64,000 nucleotides of DNA from the NCBI GenBank assembly GCA_016794985.1, contig JAEUIQ010000021.1, positions 1 to 64,000 of the forward strand, given 5' to 3'. Position numbers and translations under genes: made by a program. The stretch comes from Planctomycetaceae bacterium (GTDB lineage Bacteria; Planctomycetota; Planctomycetia; Pirellulales; Pirellulaceae). Positions 18,827 to 28,041 of this stretch are shown here, piece after piece. Each line of letters opens with the position of its first letter. Position 1 is the first letter of the stretch. The notes below the pieces were generated by a model. The model had not been told where the DNA came from. It did not search any database and was given only the letters and a program-made list of their open reading frames with translations.

Positions 18827-21592
18827 ATGACACACCGATTTCGATTCGGAGGCTGCACATGGGCGCTTGTGGCGGTCGTCTGTTCTTTCGTTCAAGTCGG
18901 CTGCCAGAACTTTGGCGTGCCACGGATTGATCCCTACGGCGAGAGAATCTTTTTGCCGCCTCCGAATCGAACGCAATTGTCGGGGACCTTTGGTAGTTGT
19001 TTGCAAGGCTTGGGCTGTTTCTCGCGCGGGAATAATCCCGCAACCGCGGCGGTCGCTCCAGTGGTCCCTGGGCCTTTCATCGCGCCCGTTGGGCCCGTCA
19101 TCGGATCAGGGGTCCAAGCACCGCCGATGGTCGGTTCTCAACCCATGCCCACGGTTGCGACACCGCTGACCATGCAGCCGATGGTGGTCGCTCCCATGAT
19201 ACCGCCGGTCACCAAAGCCCCGCCGTGCGAATACGACGGAGTGATTGGCAATTGTTTGGAACTTCGCCAAAAAGCCAAGCAACTTGGGGTCCCAGCAGAA
19301 AATCCTTACAAGCTTTGCAACCGCGGCAAACGTGGTGAATTGCTCGTCACTCCCTCGAAGATTGTAGCCCCGGTCGGCAGCGAAGTTGTTGTGCTCGCGG
19401 GTATCTGTGGCGCTGATGGATACTTCGTGACCAACCAACCGATCGAATTGACGTTATCTCAAGATAGCGTGGGTCAAATCATTGATTTTCAAGGACGGGC
19501 GACGAACAAGTTTCCTCGCATCTTGCCCGCCAAAGCGACCAAGACTTCCGGGGATTACTTGACCTTGAATACTTCGAAAAAAGAGGAGACCATCAAGCGT
19601 GGTACTCCGACCAACGTCGATGACATTCACGTTGAGAAAGGTCAAAGTTGGCTGACCGTTTCTTCTGCGTCGCCGGGTACTTCTTACATCACGGCCATGG
19701 CACCGAACGCAGACGCTTGGGACAAACGCCTCAAGTCCATGGAGATCCAATGGGTCGATGCCTTGTGGACGCTGCCGACCCCGGCCACGGCCACGGCCGG
19801 TGCCAAGTATCCCTTGATCACAAGCATCCGACAAACTCAGGATGGCTTGGGAGTTGGCAATTGGAAAGTCCGCTATGAAATTGCGGGCGGAGCACCGGCG
19901 CAGTTCCTGCCTTCCGGCAGTCAATCCGCTGAAGTAATCACCGGACCGAACGGAAATGCCAACGTGGAAATTCAACAGCCCAGCACAGAAATCGGACCAG
20001 GGACGACGTTTGTTCGTGTCGATATCATTCGCCCGGCCAACAATGCTGCTGGCTTCGAAGTTATTGAAAGTGGTGTCACAAGTATTCGTTGGGTGGCGCC
20101 CGCTTTGACCATTCGAGCGATTGGACCGCGGACCGTCGGCTTGGCGACCCCGTTCAGTTACCGCTTGGAAATCACGAATCCGGGCGATCAAAACGCACGG
20201 GAAACCACCGTCACTTTGGACGGCCTGCCGGAGGGGATGTCGTTCGTCAGCAGCAATCCCAAACCGACCCAGTACGGCAATCGCTTGGTTTGGAATCTTG
20301 GCGATGTACCACCGGCGTCGAATCCTTCGGTCATTGATATTCAATTCAAATCGAATTCGGCAGTTGGACTCGCGCGCCTGTGTTTTGACGTCGCGAGTGC
20401 GGTGGATCAAATCCAAACCCGCGCTTGCGCCGAAACGTTGGTGGTCGCCCCTTGTTTGGGTGTCGTCATTGAAGGCGATCGTCAAGGTCGAGTCGGCGAT
20501 GTGACGACGTTCAAGATTACCTTTGCGAACCAATGCGAGGAACCACTGCGCAACTTGAAGGCAGTTGCGACCGTCGAAGGTTCCGGTCTCAAGTTTGCCG
20601 GTCGAACGGGACCCGTGACCTTCGGGCCATTGGCTACGCCCTTGGGACCCGGCGAAACAAGAACGATCGACTTGACTCTGGAAATTGTCGAACAGGGGAC
20701 GCACCACTTCCAAGTAAATGTCCAAGCGGAAGGTGGACATACCGCCAGTATTCGGCGCGCGATTACTGCCAACAATGTCAACCAACCGGGTGTTGCCGTG
20801 CAGTTGTATGCCGAGCCGTCGGTATTGCTTGGAAGCGAACATCGAGTTGTCGCTCGCGTGACCAATACGGGTAACATTCCATTGACGGGCGTCCGCTTGC
20901 GAACAGAAAATTCCGCCTCATTGGAAGCGACCGGGGCTTCGGAGGAGGCGTACGAAGAAAACGGACTTATTATTATCCCACTCGGACGTCTCGAACCGGG
21001 ATCGAGTCGCGATGTTGCCGTCGGGTACCGCGGCCTGGCCTTGGATGGCAATGCGTTCACTCGCTTTCAAGTTCAGTCGGATCAAGCAGTGGAAGATCTC
21101 AAAGAGGTAGCGCTGCGTGTGATTGCCTCCGGTGGCACCGCGTCCGGGACAGGCACGCCAGCTCCGGTTCCAAATCCTGGAGATCGAGTTGGTGTTCCTC
21201 CGGCCGGTGGTGACGCGAACGCTCCCGGATTGTTGGTGGTTCAATTGGCGGCCAATGTATCGGCGGCCCGTCGTCAGAGTCCTTTCGATGTCGAAATCGC
21301 CGTCACCAATCAACGGTCGACCAGCGATCAAAACATCATTGTACGATTGCAAACGCCGCCGGGATTGACGCTGCAAGGTGTCGTCACGGGAAACCTAGCC
21401 GTGCAATCATCGCCGGATGGATTGCTGCACGAATTCACACCGATTCAAGAACTTCGAGCTCGTGATACGGTGCGTTTTACCGTTCGCCTGCTGCCCGTTC
21501 AGACCGGAACACCACGTTTGGAAGTCACAGCAGCAAGTGCCGCATCGGCGGTCCCGAGCAGCCAAGTCTTGGACATCGCCGTCACACCGTAA
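18827..21592 (+). CDS. Large cell-surface protein with DUF11-type repeats
   Basis: A 921-residue exported protein. The N-terminus has a hydrophobic segment ending in VQVGC at residue 26, which could be a lipoprotein site, although Gln at -3 is unusual. A Pro/Val/Met-rich linker (to about 140) precedes a series of Ig-like, DUF11/conserved-repeat domains. These carry the repeated sense TFRIxxxNxG (YRLEITNPGDQNA, FKITFANQCEEP, VVARVTNTGNIPL, VEIAVTNQRS) and a DGLPEGMSFVSSNP segment. Such domains form extended stalks in OmcB-like and other surface proteins. A 4 x 15-bp repeat and the DUF502 gene lie downstream. Confidence 0.78.
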   Translation: MTHRFRFGGCTWALVAVVCSFVQVGCQNFGVPRIDPYGERIFLPPPNRTQLSGTFGSCLQGLGCFSRGNNPATAAVAPVVPGPFIAPVGPVIGSGVQAPPMVGSQPMPTVATPLTMQPMVVAPMIPPVTKAPPCEYDGVIGNCLELRQKAKQLGVPAENPYKLCNRGKRGELLVTPSKIVAPVGSEVVVLAGICGADGYFVTNQPIELTLSQDSVGQIIDFQGRATNKFPRILPAKATKTSGDYLTLNTSKKEETIKRGTPTNVDDIHVEKGQSWLTVSSASPGTSYITAMAPNADAWDKRLKSMEIQWVDALWTLPTPATATAGAKYPLITSIRQTQDGLGVGNWKVRYEIAGGAPAQFLPSGSQSAEVITGPNGNANVEIQQPSTEIGPGTTFVRVDIIRPANNAAGFEVIESGVTSIRWVAPALTIRAIGPRTVGLATPFSYRLEITNPGDQNARETTVTLDGLPEGMSFVSSNPKPTQYGNRLVWNLGDVPPASNPSVIDIQFKSNSAVGLARLCFDVASAVDQIQTRACAETLVVAPCLGVVIEGDRQGRVGDVTTFKITFANQCEEPLRNLKAVATVEGSGLKFAGRTGPVTFGPLATPLGPGETRTIDLTLEIVEQGTHHFQVNVQAEGGHTASIRRAITANNVNQPGVAVQLYAEPSVLLGSEHRVVARVTNTGNIPLTGVRLRTENSASLEATGASEEAYEENGLIIIPLGRLEPGSSRDVAVGYRGLALDGNAFTRFQVQSDQAVEDLKEVALRVIASGGTASGTGTPAPVPNPGDRVGVPPAGGDANAPGLLVVQLAANVSAARRQSPFDVEIAVTNQRSTSDQNIIVRLQTPPGLTLQGVVTGNLAVQSSPDGLLHEFTPIQELRARDTVRFTVRLLPVQTGTPRLEVTAASAASAVPSSQVLDIAVTP

Positions 21593-21614
21593 GCGTCATG
21601 TCGTTGAAGACGTG

Positions 21615-21674
21615 GCAGGCACATTCCAGGTGGGCACAATCCAAGTGGGCAGATCCCAGACAGGCACATTCCAG
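21615..21674. repeat. Four 15-bp tandem repeats
   Basis: Units at 21615-21629, 21630-21644, 21645-21659 and 21660-21674 share a pattern close to RYRGGCACATTCCAG. They lie in the 155-base gap between the DUF11 and DUF502 genes. Read either way they give five-residue periodicity, but no credible gene contains them. Confidence 0.85.
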
Positions 21675-21747
21675 GTGTCGTCCGCCAGTTTTGTAGTCCG
21701 TGCACTCCGCGTGCCGAACACCAAAGATCAACCAGGGCTTTCGTAAT

Positions 21748-22344
21748 ATGGAACGATTTAGACGACACATTGCCAAATGCTTGGTGGCCGGTGTCGTTGC
21801 GTTGCTGCCCATCGGCGGTCTGTTGCTGACCGTGTACTATTTCGAGAACCAAGTGGCTGGTGTTTGGCTAAAGAATCAAGGCTTCTATTTCTTCGGCCTT
21901 GGGCTTCTACTCGCCACAATCTCGCTGTATTTGATCGGCTTGATCGTCTCTTCGCTGTTGGGGAGATGGCTTTTTTATCAGGCGGACCGTTTATTGGATC
22001 GCATGCCTGTTTTAGGGAACCTGTATCAAACTCTGAAACAATTGATCGGGTACGGCGAGGGACCCCAGGGCATGTTCAAGCGGGTCGTCTGGGTTTCCCG
22101 CGATGATGCCAAGCAGTTCGAGCTAGGGCTGGTCACGATGGAAGCCAGCCCGGCGAGCCAAGATCGACTTGCGGTGTTTGTTCCTTCCGGACCTTCGCCG
22201 ACCACGGGGCGATTGTTATATTTGGAGCGAGACCGATTGATTGAGACCAACTTGACGGTCAACGAAGCCTTGCAGATCTTGGTGTCGTTAGGGAGCCTGG
22301 TGTTGGACAAACCGCTGATGCTCCCCAGCAAGCAAACCTGTTAG
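21748..22344 (+). CDS. DUF502 family membrane protein
   Basis: A 198-residue protein with two hydrophobic segments at about 9-28 and 44-72, then a cytosolic-looking domain. The signature includes LLPIGGLLLTV, PVLGNLYQTLKQL, FVPSGPSPTTGRLLY and LTVNEALQILVSLG, which match DUF502 proteins. Function is not established; the family is widespread in bacteria and plants. ATG at 21748 (before MERFRRH) is chosen because an upstream in-frame start would put a polar extension before the first membrane segment. Confidence 0.85.
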   Translation: MERFRRHIAKCLVAGVVALLPIGGLLLTVYYFENQVAGVWLKNQGFYFFGLGLLLATISLYLIGLIVSSLLGRWLFYQADRLLDRMPVLGNLYQTLKQLIGYGEGPQGMFKRVVWVSRDDAKQFELGLVTMEASPASQDRLAVFVPSGPSPTTGRLLYLERDRLIETNLTVNEALQILVSLGSLVLDKPLMLPSKQTC

Positions 22345-22358
22345 CGCGCCAAGCTCAC

Positions 22359-23195
22359 TTACAACCACACCCAAAGTTTTCCGTCCATGAAATCTGGAAA
22401 CTTGCGCTCGATGTAGCTCATCGCCTCGTGATCGTTGTAACGAGTGCTCAAGTGGCCCACGATAATTGCTTGATTTTTGAAACGGTCCTTTCGCGCGACG
22501 TAATCGTCGAGATGCATATGGCCATGTTTGTGAGTCAGATGACTTTGGTGATCAGGTGACACAAAAGTCATCTCTGAAATCAAAATCTCGGTTTCGAAAA
22601 AGACCGGATTATTGTCCAGCCCCCACGGCGTGGTGTCGCCGGTATAACCAATCTTCGGTACCCGGATTTCTGCCGACACTTCAGTTCCTGCCAGTCGAAT
22701 ATCACGAATCTGCTCGCCACTCAGATGAGCAAACTCGGGTTTCAGTTTTTTGCGTCGTTCCCAAACAACATACCCTACGCTGGGGATCGTATGTTTTGTC
22801 TTGTGTACGGTGACGACGATCTCGCGGCTCAGTTCCACTTCATCGCCATCGACAACGCCGATCAGCTGGCAAGGCAACCGTCCACGGTCCAGCGGCACGA
22901 AGGCACGCAACATATGGTGGACGGCAGCGACTGCCACCTCGGGAAGGTAGATGGTGGGCGGCTCCATTTTCATCATACGACGACGGGCAATGTAGACCGG
23001 GAGCGCGGCGACATGATCCAAATGGGTGTGCGAGATGAACCAATTCGGCACACCCATGAAGTCCCAGGGATGTGCCCCCAGGTCGAAGCCCAAATGCAGT
23101 TGATCGACTCGCCAATAAGATTGAACGGCGGCACGAGAATAACCTTCCAGGACCAAGTCCCCAAAGGTTTGACTAATCACAGGCGCGTTATCCAT
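22359..23195 (-). CDS. Metallo-beta-lactamase fold hydrolase, RNase Z-like
   Basis: A 278-residue MBL-fold protein. The metal motif HTHLDH is at residues 56-61, followed by an Asp in GYTGDTTPWG and a late His in IVGHLSTRY, in the order seen in ribonuclease Z/ElaC-like hydrolases. RNase Z cleaves tRNA 3' trailers, but this subgroup also contains enzymes of unknown substrate, and the helical exosite arm of true RNase Z is not obvious. I therefore leave it as RNase Z-like. The ATG at 23195 lies 5 bases after the stop of the PLP enzyme; a longer frame would overlap that gene. The two probably form an operon. Confidence 0.8.
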   Translation of the reverse strand: MDNAPVISQTFGDLVLEGYSRAAVQSYWRVDQLHLGFDLGAHPWDFMGVPNWFISHTHLDHVAALPVYIARRRMMKMEPPTIYLPEVAVAAVHHMLRAFVPLDRGRLPCQLIGVVDGDEVELSREIVVTVHKTKHTIPSVGYVVWERRKKLKPEFAHLSGEQIRDIRLAGTEVSAEIRVPKIGYTGDTTPWGLDNNPVFFETEILISEMTFVSPDHQSHLTHKHGHMHLDDYVARKDRFKNQAIIVGHLSTRYNDHEAMSYIERKFPDFMDGKLWVWL

Positions 23196-23200
23196 GAATG

Positions 23201-24463
23201 CTACTGACTTCCCAATTGACGATCGACCTGATTCAAAGCATCTAACATTTGCGTCCAACGCTGTTCGAGACTGCCGGTCAATCCGATGCTGATCCGAATC
23301 AAACCTGGGGAAATCCCGGCCGCCTTCTGCTCCGCTTCTGTCAATTCACTGGACGTCGAGCTACCGGAACAGCTCATTAGGGTCTCAAAATATCCCAAAC
23401 TAACGGCCATGAATCCGAACGAATGTTGGTTTTGTAGAATCTCCATCAATCGATTCGCACGTTCCACACTACCAAGATCCAGAGTAAACAAGCCGCCGAA
23501 TCCGAAGCCATCGTTCATTTGCCGCGTGAGCAATTCATGATGGGGGTGCGACCCAAGTCCTGGGTAACAGACCTTCGCACCGCGATCCGCTAGACGCTGG
23601 GCAAACGCCAAGGCTCGCGCGCTGTGTTCGCGCATTCGCAATCCAAGGTGTGGCAAACGCAGTGTTAACTCGTGGGCAATTTTAGGATCCATGGTCGGTC
23701 CCAACAACATCAACGCCCCCACGTGCAAGTCCATTAGTGAATAGACAAACGCCTCCGACCCACAGACCGCACCCGCGATGACGTCCGAGGCCCCACTGAT
23801 GTACTTGGTTACGCTATGAATGACCACGTCCGCTCCCAAGCGCACGGGCGATAGAATCATCGGGGCAAACGTGTTGTCAACGATCAAAGCGGCACCATGC
23901 CGATGAGCGATCTCCGCTAGCGCTGGGATGTCAGCAACTTCTAAGGTGGGATTTGCGATCGACTCGATGTACAAAACTTTGGCCTTGGTTGCTTGCAACG
24001 CGGCCTCGACTTCCTCTGGCTTTCCGAGATCCACAAATGTCGTGGTGACTCCGGTCTTTAGCGGGAAAAATTCCTTGAGCAGCGCAAAGGTCCCACCATA
24101 AATCGTCTTGGAAGCGACGATTTGGTCACCGGAATTGCAAAACTGCATCAGAACCGCAGAAATGGCACCCAAGCCCGAGGCCGTGGCGTATCCAGCTTCG
24201 GTTCCCTCCATGGCCGCCAACATTCGTCCGAAAGTGTAGACGGTGGGATTGAAGTTCCGCCCGTACAGATAGCAGCCGCCGGTGGCATTCCGAGCTTGCA
24301 TCGAAAACGGTCCGCGTTCGCCCCGAAAAATCTTCGGCATTTCGTCAGCGGCCATGACGGTGAAGGTCGTGCTGGCTTCAATCGATAGATTCACGCCACC
24401 GTGTTCGCCAAATTCATGCCGGGAATCCGCCAACGCGGCCACGGGATCAAATTTCTTCGACAC
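23201..24463 (-). CDS. Cys/Met metabolism PLP-dependent enzyme
   Basis: A 420-residue enzyme of the cystathionine gamma-synthase/methionine gamma-lyase class. The PLP lysine is in SVTKYISG (about residue 220), the pyridine-binding Asp in IVDNTFAP, and the N-terminal YGRNFNPT motif binds phosphate from the neighbouring subunit. It could be methionine gamma-lyase, cystathionine beta/gamma-lyase or O-acetylhomoserine sulfhydrylase; sequence alone does not separate these. GTG at 24463 is preferred because AGGAG sits 6 bases upstream; the longer frame from 24499 runs through that site. An MBL hydrolase follows 5 bases later. Confidence 0.88.
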   Translation of the reverse strand: MSKKFDPVAALADSRHEFGEHGGVNLSIEASTTFTVMAADEMPKIFRGERGPFSMQARNATGGCYLYGRNFNPTVYTFGRMLAAMEGTEAGYATASGLGAISAVLMQFCNSGDQIVASKTIYGGTFALLKEFFPLKTGVTTTFVDLGKPEEVEAALQATKAKVLYIESIANPTLEVADIPALAEIAHRHGAALIVDNTFAPMILSPVRLGADVVIHSVTKYISGASDVIAGAVCGSEAFVYSLMDLHVGALMLLGPTMDPKIAHELTLRLPHLGLRMREHSARALAFAQRLADRGAKVCYPGLGSHPHHELLTRQMNDGFGFGGLFTLDLGSVERANRLMEILQNQHSFGFMAVSLGYFETLMSCSGSSTSSELTEAEQKAAGISPGLIRISIGLTGSLEQRWTQMLDALNQVDRQLGSQ

Positions 24464-24660
24464 AAGCTCTCCTTTTATTGTTGGGCGGTTGGCCCCCATC
24501 CGCCATTGCTGCGGCCATTGTGGGGAATCGTCTCACCTACCAAAAGGGGGCTGTGGTCCACTGTCACGTGTTGCAGGCAGCGCGGACCATTCTCCCGGGT
24601 CTCGATCCAATCGGTTTATTCCGTTAGATTGAGCCCTCGATTTGCGGGGAGGGTGGATTG
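24464..24660. other. Divergent spacer before the repeat array
   Basis: About 200 bases upstream of the PLP enzyme (minus) and of the 34-bp array (plus). It contains the AGGAG site of the PLP enzyme; otherwise nothing specific seen. Confidence 0.35.
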
Positions 24661-24864
24661 TCGTGGATCGCTCCGCGATCCAGTTTGGCCATCGTCGTGG
24701 ATCGCTCCGCGGTCCGGTTTGGCCATCGTCGTGGATCGCTCCGCGGTCCGGTTTGGCCATTGTCGTGGATCGCTCCGCGATCCAGTATTGCCATTGTCGT
24801 GGATCGCTCCGCGGTCCAGTATTGCCATTGTCGTGGATCGCTCCGCGATCCAATTTTGGTTAGG
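24661..24864. repeat. Six tandem 34-bp palindromic repeats
   Basis: Units begin at 24661, 24695, 24729, 24763, 24797 and 24831. Each starts TCGTGGATCGCTCCGC and contains a 7-bp hairpin around TCC. Units 1, 4 and 6 have GGATCGC/GCGATCC; units 2, 3 and 5 have GGATCGC/GCGGTCC, which keeps pairing through G-T (G-U in RNA). The spacer part drifts from AGTTTGGCCATCG to AGTATTGCCATTG. There are no unique spacers, so it is not a CRISPR array. The sixth unit runs into the ribosome site of the FMN reductase. Confidence 0.95.
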
Positions 24865-24872
24865 AAAAAACA

Positions 24873-25451
24873 ATGAGTGACCATCCGGTCGGCCCACCGA
24901 AGTTCTTGGTGATTTCAAGCAGCCTGCATCCCACCAGCAGATCACGATTGATGGCGAAGGTTGCGTTGGAGCAGATGCGCGGCATTGTGGCCGGTGCGAC
25001 GGGAGCAGATGCGGGGTCGTGGGTCGAGTGGGTTGATTTGGCGGATGTTTCCTTACCGATCTGTGATGGACACTCGGCTTACCGCGATCCCGCTGTTGGG
25101 TTTTTGTCGGGTTTGATTACGGGCGCTCGAGGCATCTTGATTGCCAGTCCTATCTACAACTACGACGTCAATGCCAACTTGAAAAACTTGATTGAATTGA
25201 CTGGGCGGGCTTGGCAGGACAAAGTGGTGGGATTGATGTGTGCTGCGGGTGGCGCGGGTTCATACATGAGCCTGATGCCGTTTGCGAACAGTTTGATGCT
25301 GGATTTTCGTTGCCTGATTCTCCCACGATTTGTGTACGCGACGGGCGGTGCCTTTACGCATGACTCCGTGGAAGACCCTGAAATTCTGCACCGGATCGAA
25401 GCCTTGGTTGATCAATTGGTCACGGTAACCAACGCGCTCGCAAAAGCTTGA
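24873..25451 (+). CDS. NADPH-dependent FMN reductase family protein
   Basis: A 192-residue flavodoxin-like protein. The phosphate-binding loop is in ISSSLHPTSRSRLM, and the flavin-contact motif SPIYNYDVNANLKNLIE is typical of NADPH-dependent FMN reductases/ArsH-SsuE-like proteins. It likely reduces FMN or acts as a quinone/azo reductase. AGGA 8-9 bases before the ATG supports the start, and the leader is the last unit of the 34-bp array, so expression could be influenced by those hairpins. It ends 137 bases before the Hsp70 operon. Confidence 0.85.
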   Translation: MSDHPVGPPKFLVISSSLHPTSRSRLMAKVALEQMRGIVAGATGADAGSWVEWVDLADVSLPICDGHSAYRDPAVGFLSGLITGARGILIASPIYNYDVNANLKNLIELTGRAWQDKVVGLMCAAGGAGSYMSLMPFANSLMLDFRCLILPRFVYATGGAFTHDSVEDPEILHRIEALVDQLVTVTNALAKA

Positions 25452-25588
25452 GGACCCCTGCGGCAGTCTCTGGGCCAATATCTGGACGGTCCCAAACCTT
25501 GGGAGTTATCATAGCGACTTAGACGAATCGCCAGAATGCGTAGCGATAGCAGCGAAGCGAATGTAAAACTCGATGAGCAGCAGGTTTT

Positions 25589-27331
25589 ATGGAAACGATT
25601 ATCGGAATCGACTTGGGCACCACAAATTCTCTTTGTTCTGTGTTTCAAGATGGCAAACCCGTTCTGATTCCGAATCCACATGGTTCAATGCTGACGCCTT
25701 CGGTAGTTGCTATTTTGGATGACGGTCGCGTCGTGGTTGGGCAAGCGGCTCGCGAATTGCAGGTGACTCGACCCGAGGCGGCGGTGGCTTGTTTCAAACG
25801 TTGGATGGGAACCGATCACAAAGTTTCCTTGCAGGGCAAGTCGTTTACCCCGGTCGAGCTTTCGAGTTTTGTGTTGAAGGCGTTGAAGGAAGATGCCGAG
25901 GCGTTTTTGAAAAAGCCGATCGAGGCCGCCGTGATTACGGTCCCGGCTTACTTTAATGACCATCAACGCAAAGCCACAAAGCAAGCCGGTGAGATGGCGG
26001 GCTTGAAGGTGCGGCGCATCATCAACGAGCCCACGGCTGCCGCCTTGACGTACGGTTTCCACGATCGCAATGCTGAGAAAATGATTCTGGTGGTCGATCT
26101 TGGTGGTGGGACCTTCGATGTGACATTAATGGAAATCTTTGAAGGGACCCTGGAAATCGTCTCGACGGCCGGCGAAAGCATGTTGGGAGGCGAGGACTTT
26201 ACGGATCGAATCGTGGCGACCGTCTTGAAGAAAGAAGGGCTTGCCTTGGAAGTGGCGGAAGTACGTTCTCCGCTTCGCGTCTCCAGACTGCGACAAGAAT
26301 GCGAGCTGGCGAAGCGGGGACTCGCGACCGAATCGACGGTGCGAATTCGACTCCCCGACGATCACGGAACGTATGATGAATCCAGAGCGGTGAAATTGGA
26401 TCGAGCGGCATTTGCCAAAATTGTCGAGCCGTTGATGGAGCGGATCAAACGTCCGATCACGCGCGCTATGCAAGATGGCCAACGGGAAGCCAAGGAGATC
26501 GACGAAGTCATATTGGTCGGCGGGGCGACCCGCATGTCCGTAATGCAAGAATGTGTCCAGCAAATATTCGGCAAGCAGGGGTTGATCAAATACAATCCCG
26601 ACGAAGTTGTAGCGTTAGGGGCCGCCGTCCAAGCGGCTTTGATCCTGGATCACGCCGACGTCCGCGAAATGGTCATGACGGATGTTTGTCCGTTTACCTT
26701 AGGGATTTCCATTGCGAAGGAATTTGGGACCCGGATCGAATCTGGATATTTCAATCCGATAATTCATAGAAACACAACCATCCCTGTTTCCCGCGAAGAA
26801 GTTGTCTGCACGTTAATCGACAATCAACCTGAGATTATCGTCAAAGTCTATCAAGGCGAAGCCCGAAAGGTTGTCGACAACGTTTTTCTGGGCGAACTTC
26901 AAGTAAAGGATATTCCCCGGCAACCCGCAGGAGCGGAGATCATGATTCGATTCACTTATGATTTGAACGGGCTGCTGGAAGTTGAAGCGTACGTACCCAG
27001 TAGCAATCGCAAGTTCAGTACGGTTTTGACAAACCATGCCGCGACGCTCTCGAAGTTCGAATTGGAGCAAGCGATTCGCAACTTGCAGCGTCTCAAGTTC
27101 TATCCCCGGGATGACCTGGAGAACCAACGCTTGCTGCGATACGCCGAACGAATGGTTGGCGAAGTTAATCGATTTCAGCGAGAACAACTAGAATATGCGG
27201 TTGATCGCTTCTTGAACGCCATGGTTGATTCAGAGCGGGAGAGTTTTGCGAGTGCCCGTCAAGATTTGTTGATTACTTTAGAGCAGTTGGGCATCTCCTA
27301 CGATGGTCAATCGGAGGACGAGAAACCGTGA
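25589..27331 (+). CDS. hscC: HscC-like Hsp70 chaperone
   Basis: A 580-residue Hsp70. The ATPase domain (1-370) carries IGIDLGTTNS, VPAYFNDHQRKATKQAG, NEPTAAALTYG, VVDLGGGTFDVT and LVGGATRM. The substrate-binding domain (about 385-500) starts CPFTLGIS. The C-terminal helical region is short and lacks the long lid tail of DnaK, so overall size is close to E. coli HscC rather than DnaK (about 640). Its stop overlaps the GTG of the next gene by 4 bases (GTGA). The two downstream genes encode membrane-anchored proteins, one J-like, suggesting a dedicated chaperone set rather than the housekeeping DnaK. Confidence 0.88.
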   Translation: METIIGIDLGTTNSLCSVFQDGKPVLIPNPHGSMLTPSVVAILDDGRVVVGQAARELQVTRPEAAVACFKRWMGTDHKVSLQGKSFTPVELSSFVLKALKEDAEAFLKKPIEAAVITVPAYFNDHQRKATKQAGEMAGLKVRRIINEPTAAALTYGFHDRNAEKMILVVDLGGGTFDVTLMEIFEGTLEIVSTAGESMLGGEDFTDRIVATVLKKEGLALEVAEVRSPLRVSRLRQECELAKRGLATESTVRIRLPDDHGTYDESRAVKLDRAAFAKIVEPLMERIKRPITRAMQDGQREAKEIDEVILVGGATRMSVMQECVQQIFGKQGLIKYNPDEVVALGAAVQAALILDHADVREMVMTDVCPFTLGISIAKEFGTRIESGYFNPIIHRNTTIPVSREEVVCTLIDNQPEIIVKVYQGEARKVVDNVFLGELQVKDIPRQPAGAEIMIRFTYDLNGLLEVEAYVPSSNRKFSTVLTNHAATLSKFELEQAIRNLQRLKFYPRDDLENQRLLRYAERMVGEVNRFQREQLEYAVDRFLNAMVDSERESFASARQDLLITLEQLGISYDGQSEDEKP

Positions 27332-28029
27332 GTCAAGCTGCCGGGCCTGCGTTGAAGTATGTTTATCGTTGTTTGCAGTTGAATCCTGCCAAGCAATCGC
27401 AAGAAATCTTGGATCAGCGAGCTGCCGGGTTGGGGTTGCCGACGCGGCTTCAAGAGGGAGGTGCGGATGCGGAAAAGAAGCGACGAACCCAGCGACAAAA
27501 AATTCAACAGGAGTTGGATTCGATCCGGAGTGTTTTTTGGACCGCTCACAGTGCCCATCTGCATGCTCAGTTAGGTCGCTTGGATGTCAGTGACTTCCCG
27601 GAATTGCAGAAGGGAGTGCAACGCATGCTACATCTTGTTGGGATTCGCGAACAAGTGAACGGCATGGTTGGGATGCCGAGCGCTAATTCCAATTTAGTTA
27701 ATACGGTCAAACGCATCATGATGTTGCCACCCATTGAAGCGGGTCGTGTAAAAGACGAATTTTTGTTCGCATTGCCATTTCATGCGGAGCTGTCATCGGT
27801 CAAGGCCACGGTTCGGATGTTGATCTCGCGTTTCCCGCAGGTTTATCAAGTGGAACGAGCTTGGTTTGATCAAATTTTGGCTACGAAGTCTGGACGACAA
27901 TATGTGGCTCGAGCTTACGGAGAATCGTCCAGTGGCGGTTCACTTGGGCAAGAGATGAATTACTCGATTTTCGCCATCATCTTCGTGTTGATGATGTTGG
28001 CACGCATCATGCATTCTCTAACTCGGTAA
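27328..28029 (+). CDS. Tail-anchored membrane protein of the Hsp70 operon
   Basis: A 233-residue protein with no recognised domain. Residues 1-75 are polar and basic with a helical Lys/Arg/Gln-rich stretch, the middle is mixed helical, and a single hydrophobic segment lies at about 210-228 (SIFAIIFVLMMLARIM) directly before the C-terminus. It would be membrane tail-anchored with the body in the cytoplasm. There is no signal peptide. GTG start overlaps the Hsp70 stop; the next gene begins 12 bases downstream. A role as membrane adaptor or client-holder for the Hsp70 is inferred from the operon only. Confidence 0.7.
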   Translation: MSQAAGPALKYVYRCLQLNPAKQSQEILDQRAAGLGLPTRLQEGGADAEKKRRTQRQKIQQELDSIRSVFWTAHSAHLHAQLGRLDVSDFPELQKGVQRMLHLVGIREQVNGMVGMPSANSNLVNTVKRIMMLPPIEAGRVKDEFLFALPFHAELSSVKATVRMLISRFPQVYQVERAWFDQILATKSGRQYVARAYGESSSGGSLGQEMNYSIFAIIFVLMMLARIMHSLTR

Positions 28030-28041
28030 CGGTTCGATTTT

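Noticed and set aside
19454-20842. Minus-strand 462-codon frame inside the DUF11 gene
   Set aside because: Antisense shadow; the plus strand has clear export signal and repeat domains.
24661-24864. CRISPR array
   Set aside because: The units are contiguous near-identical 34-bp tandem repeats without unique spacers, and no cas gene is present.
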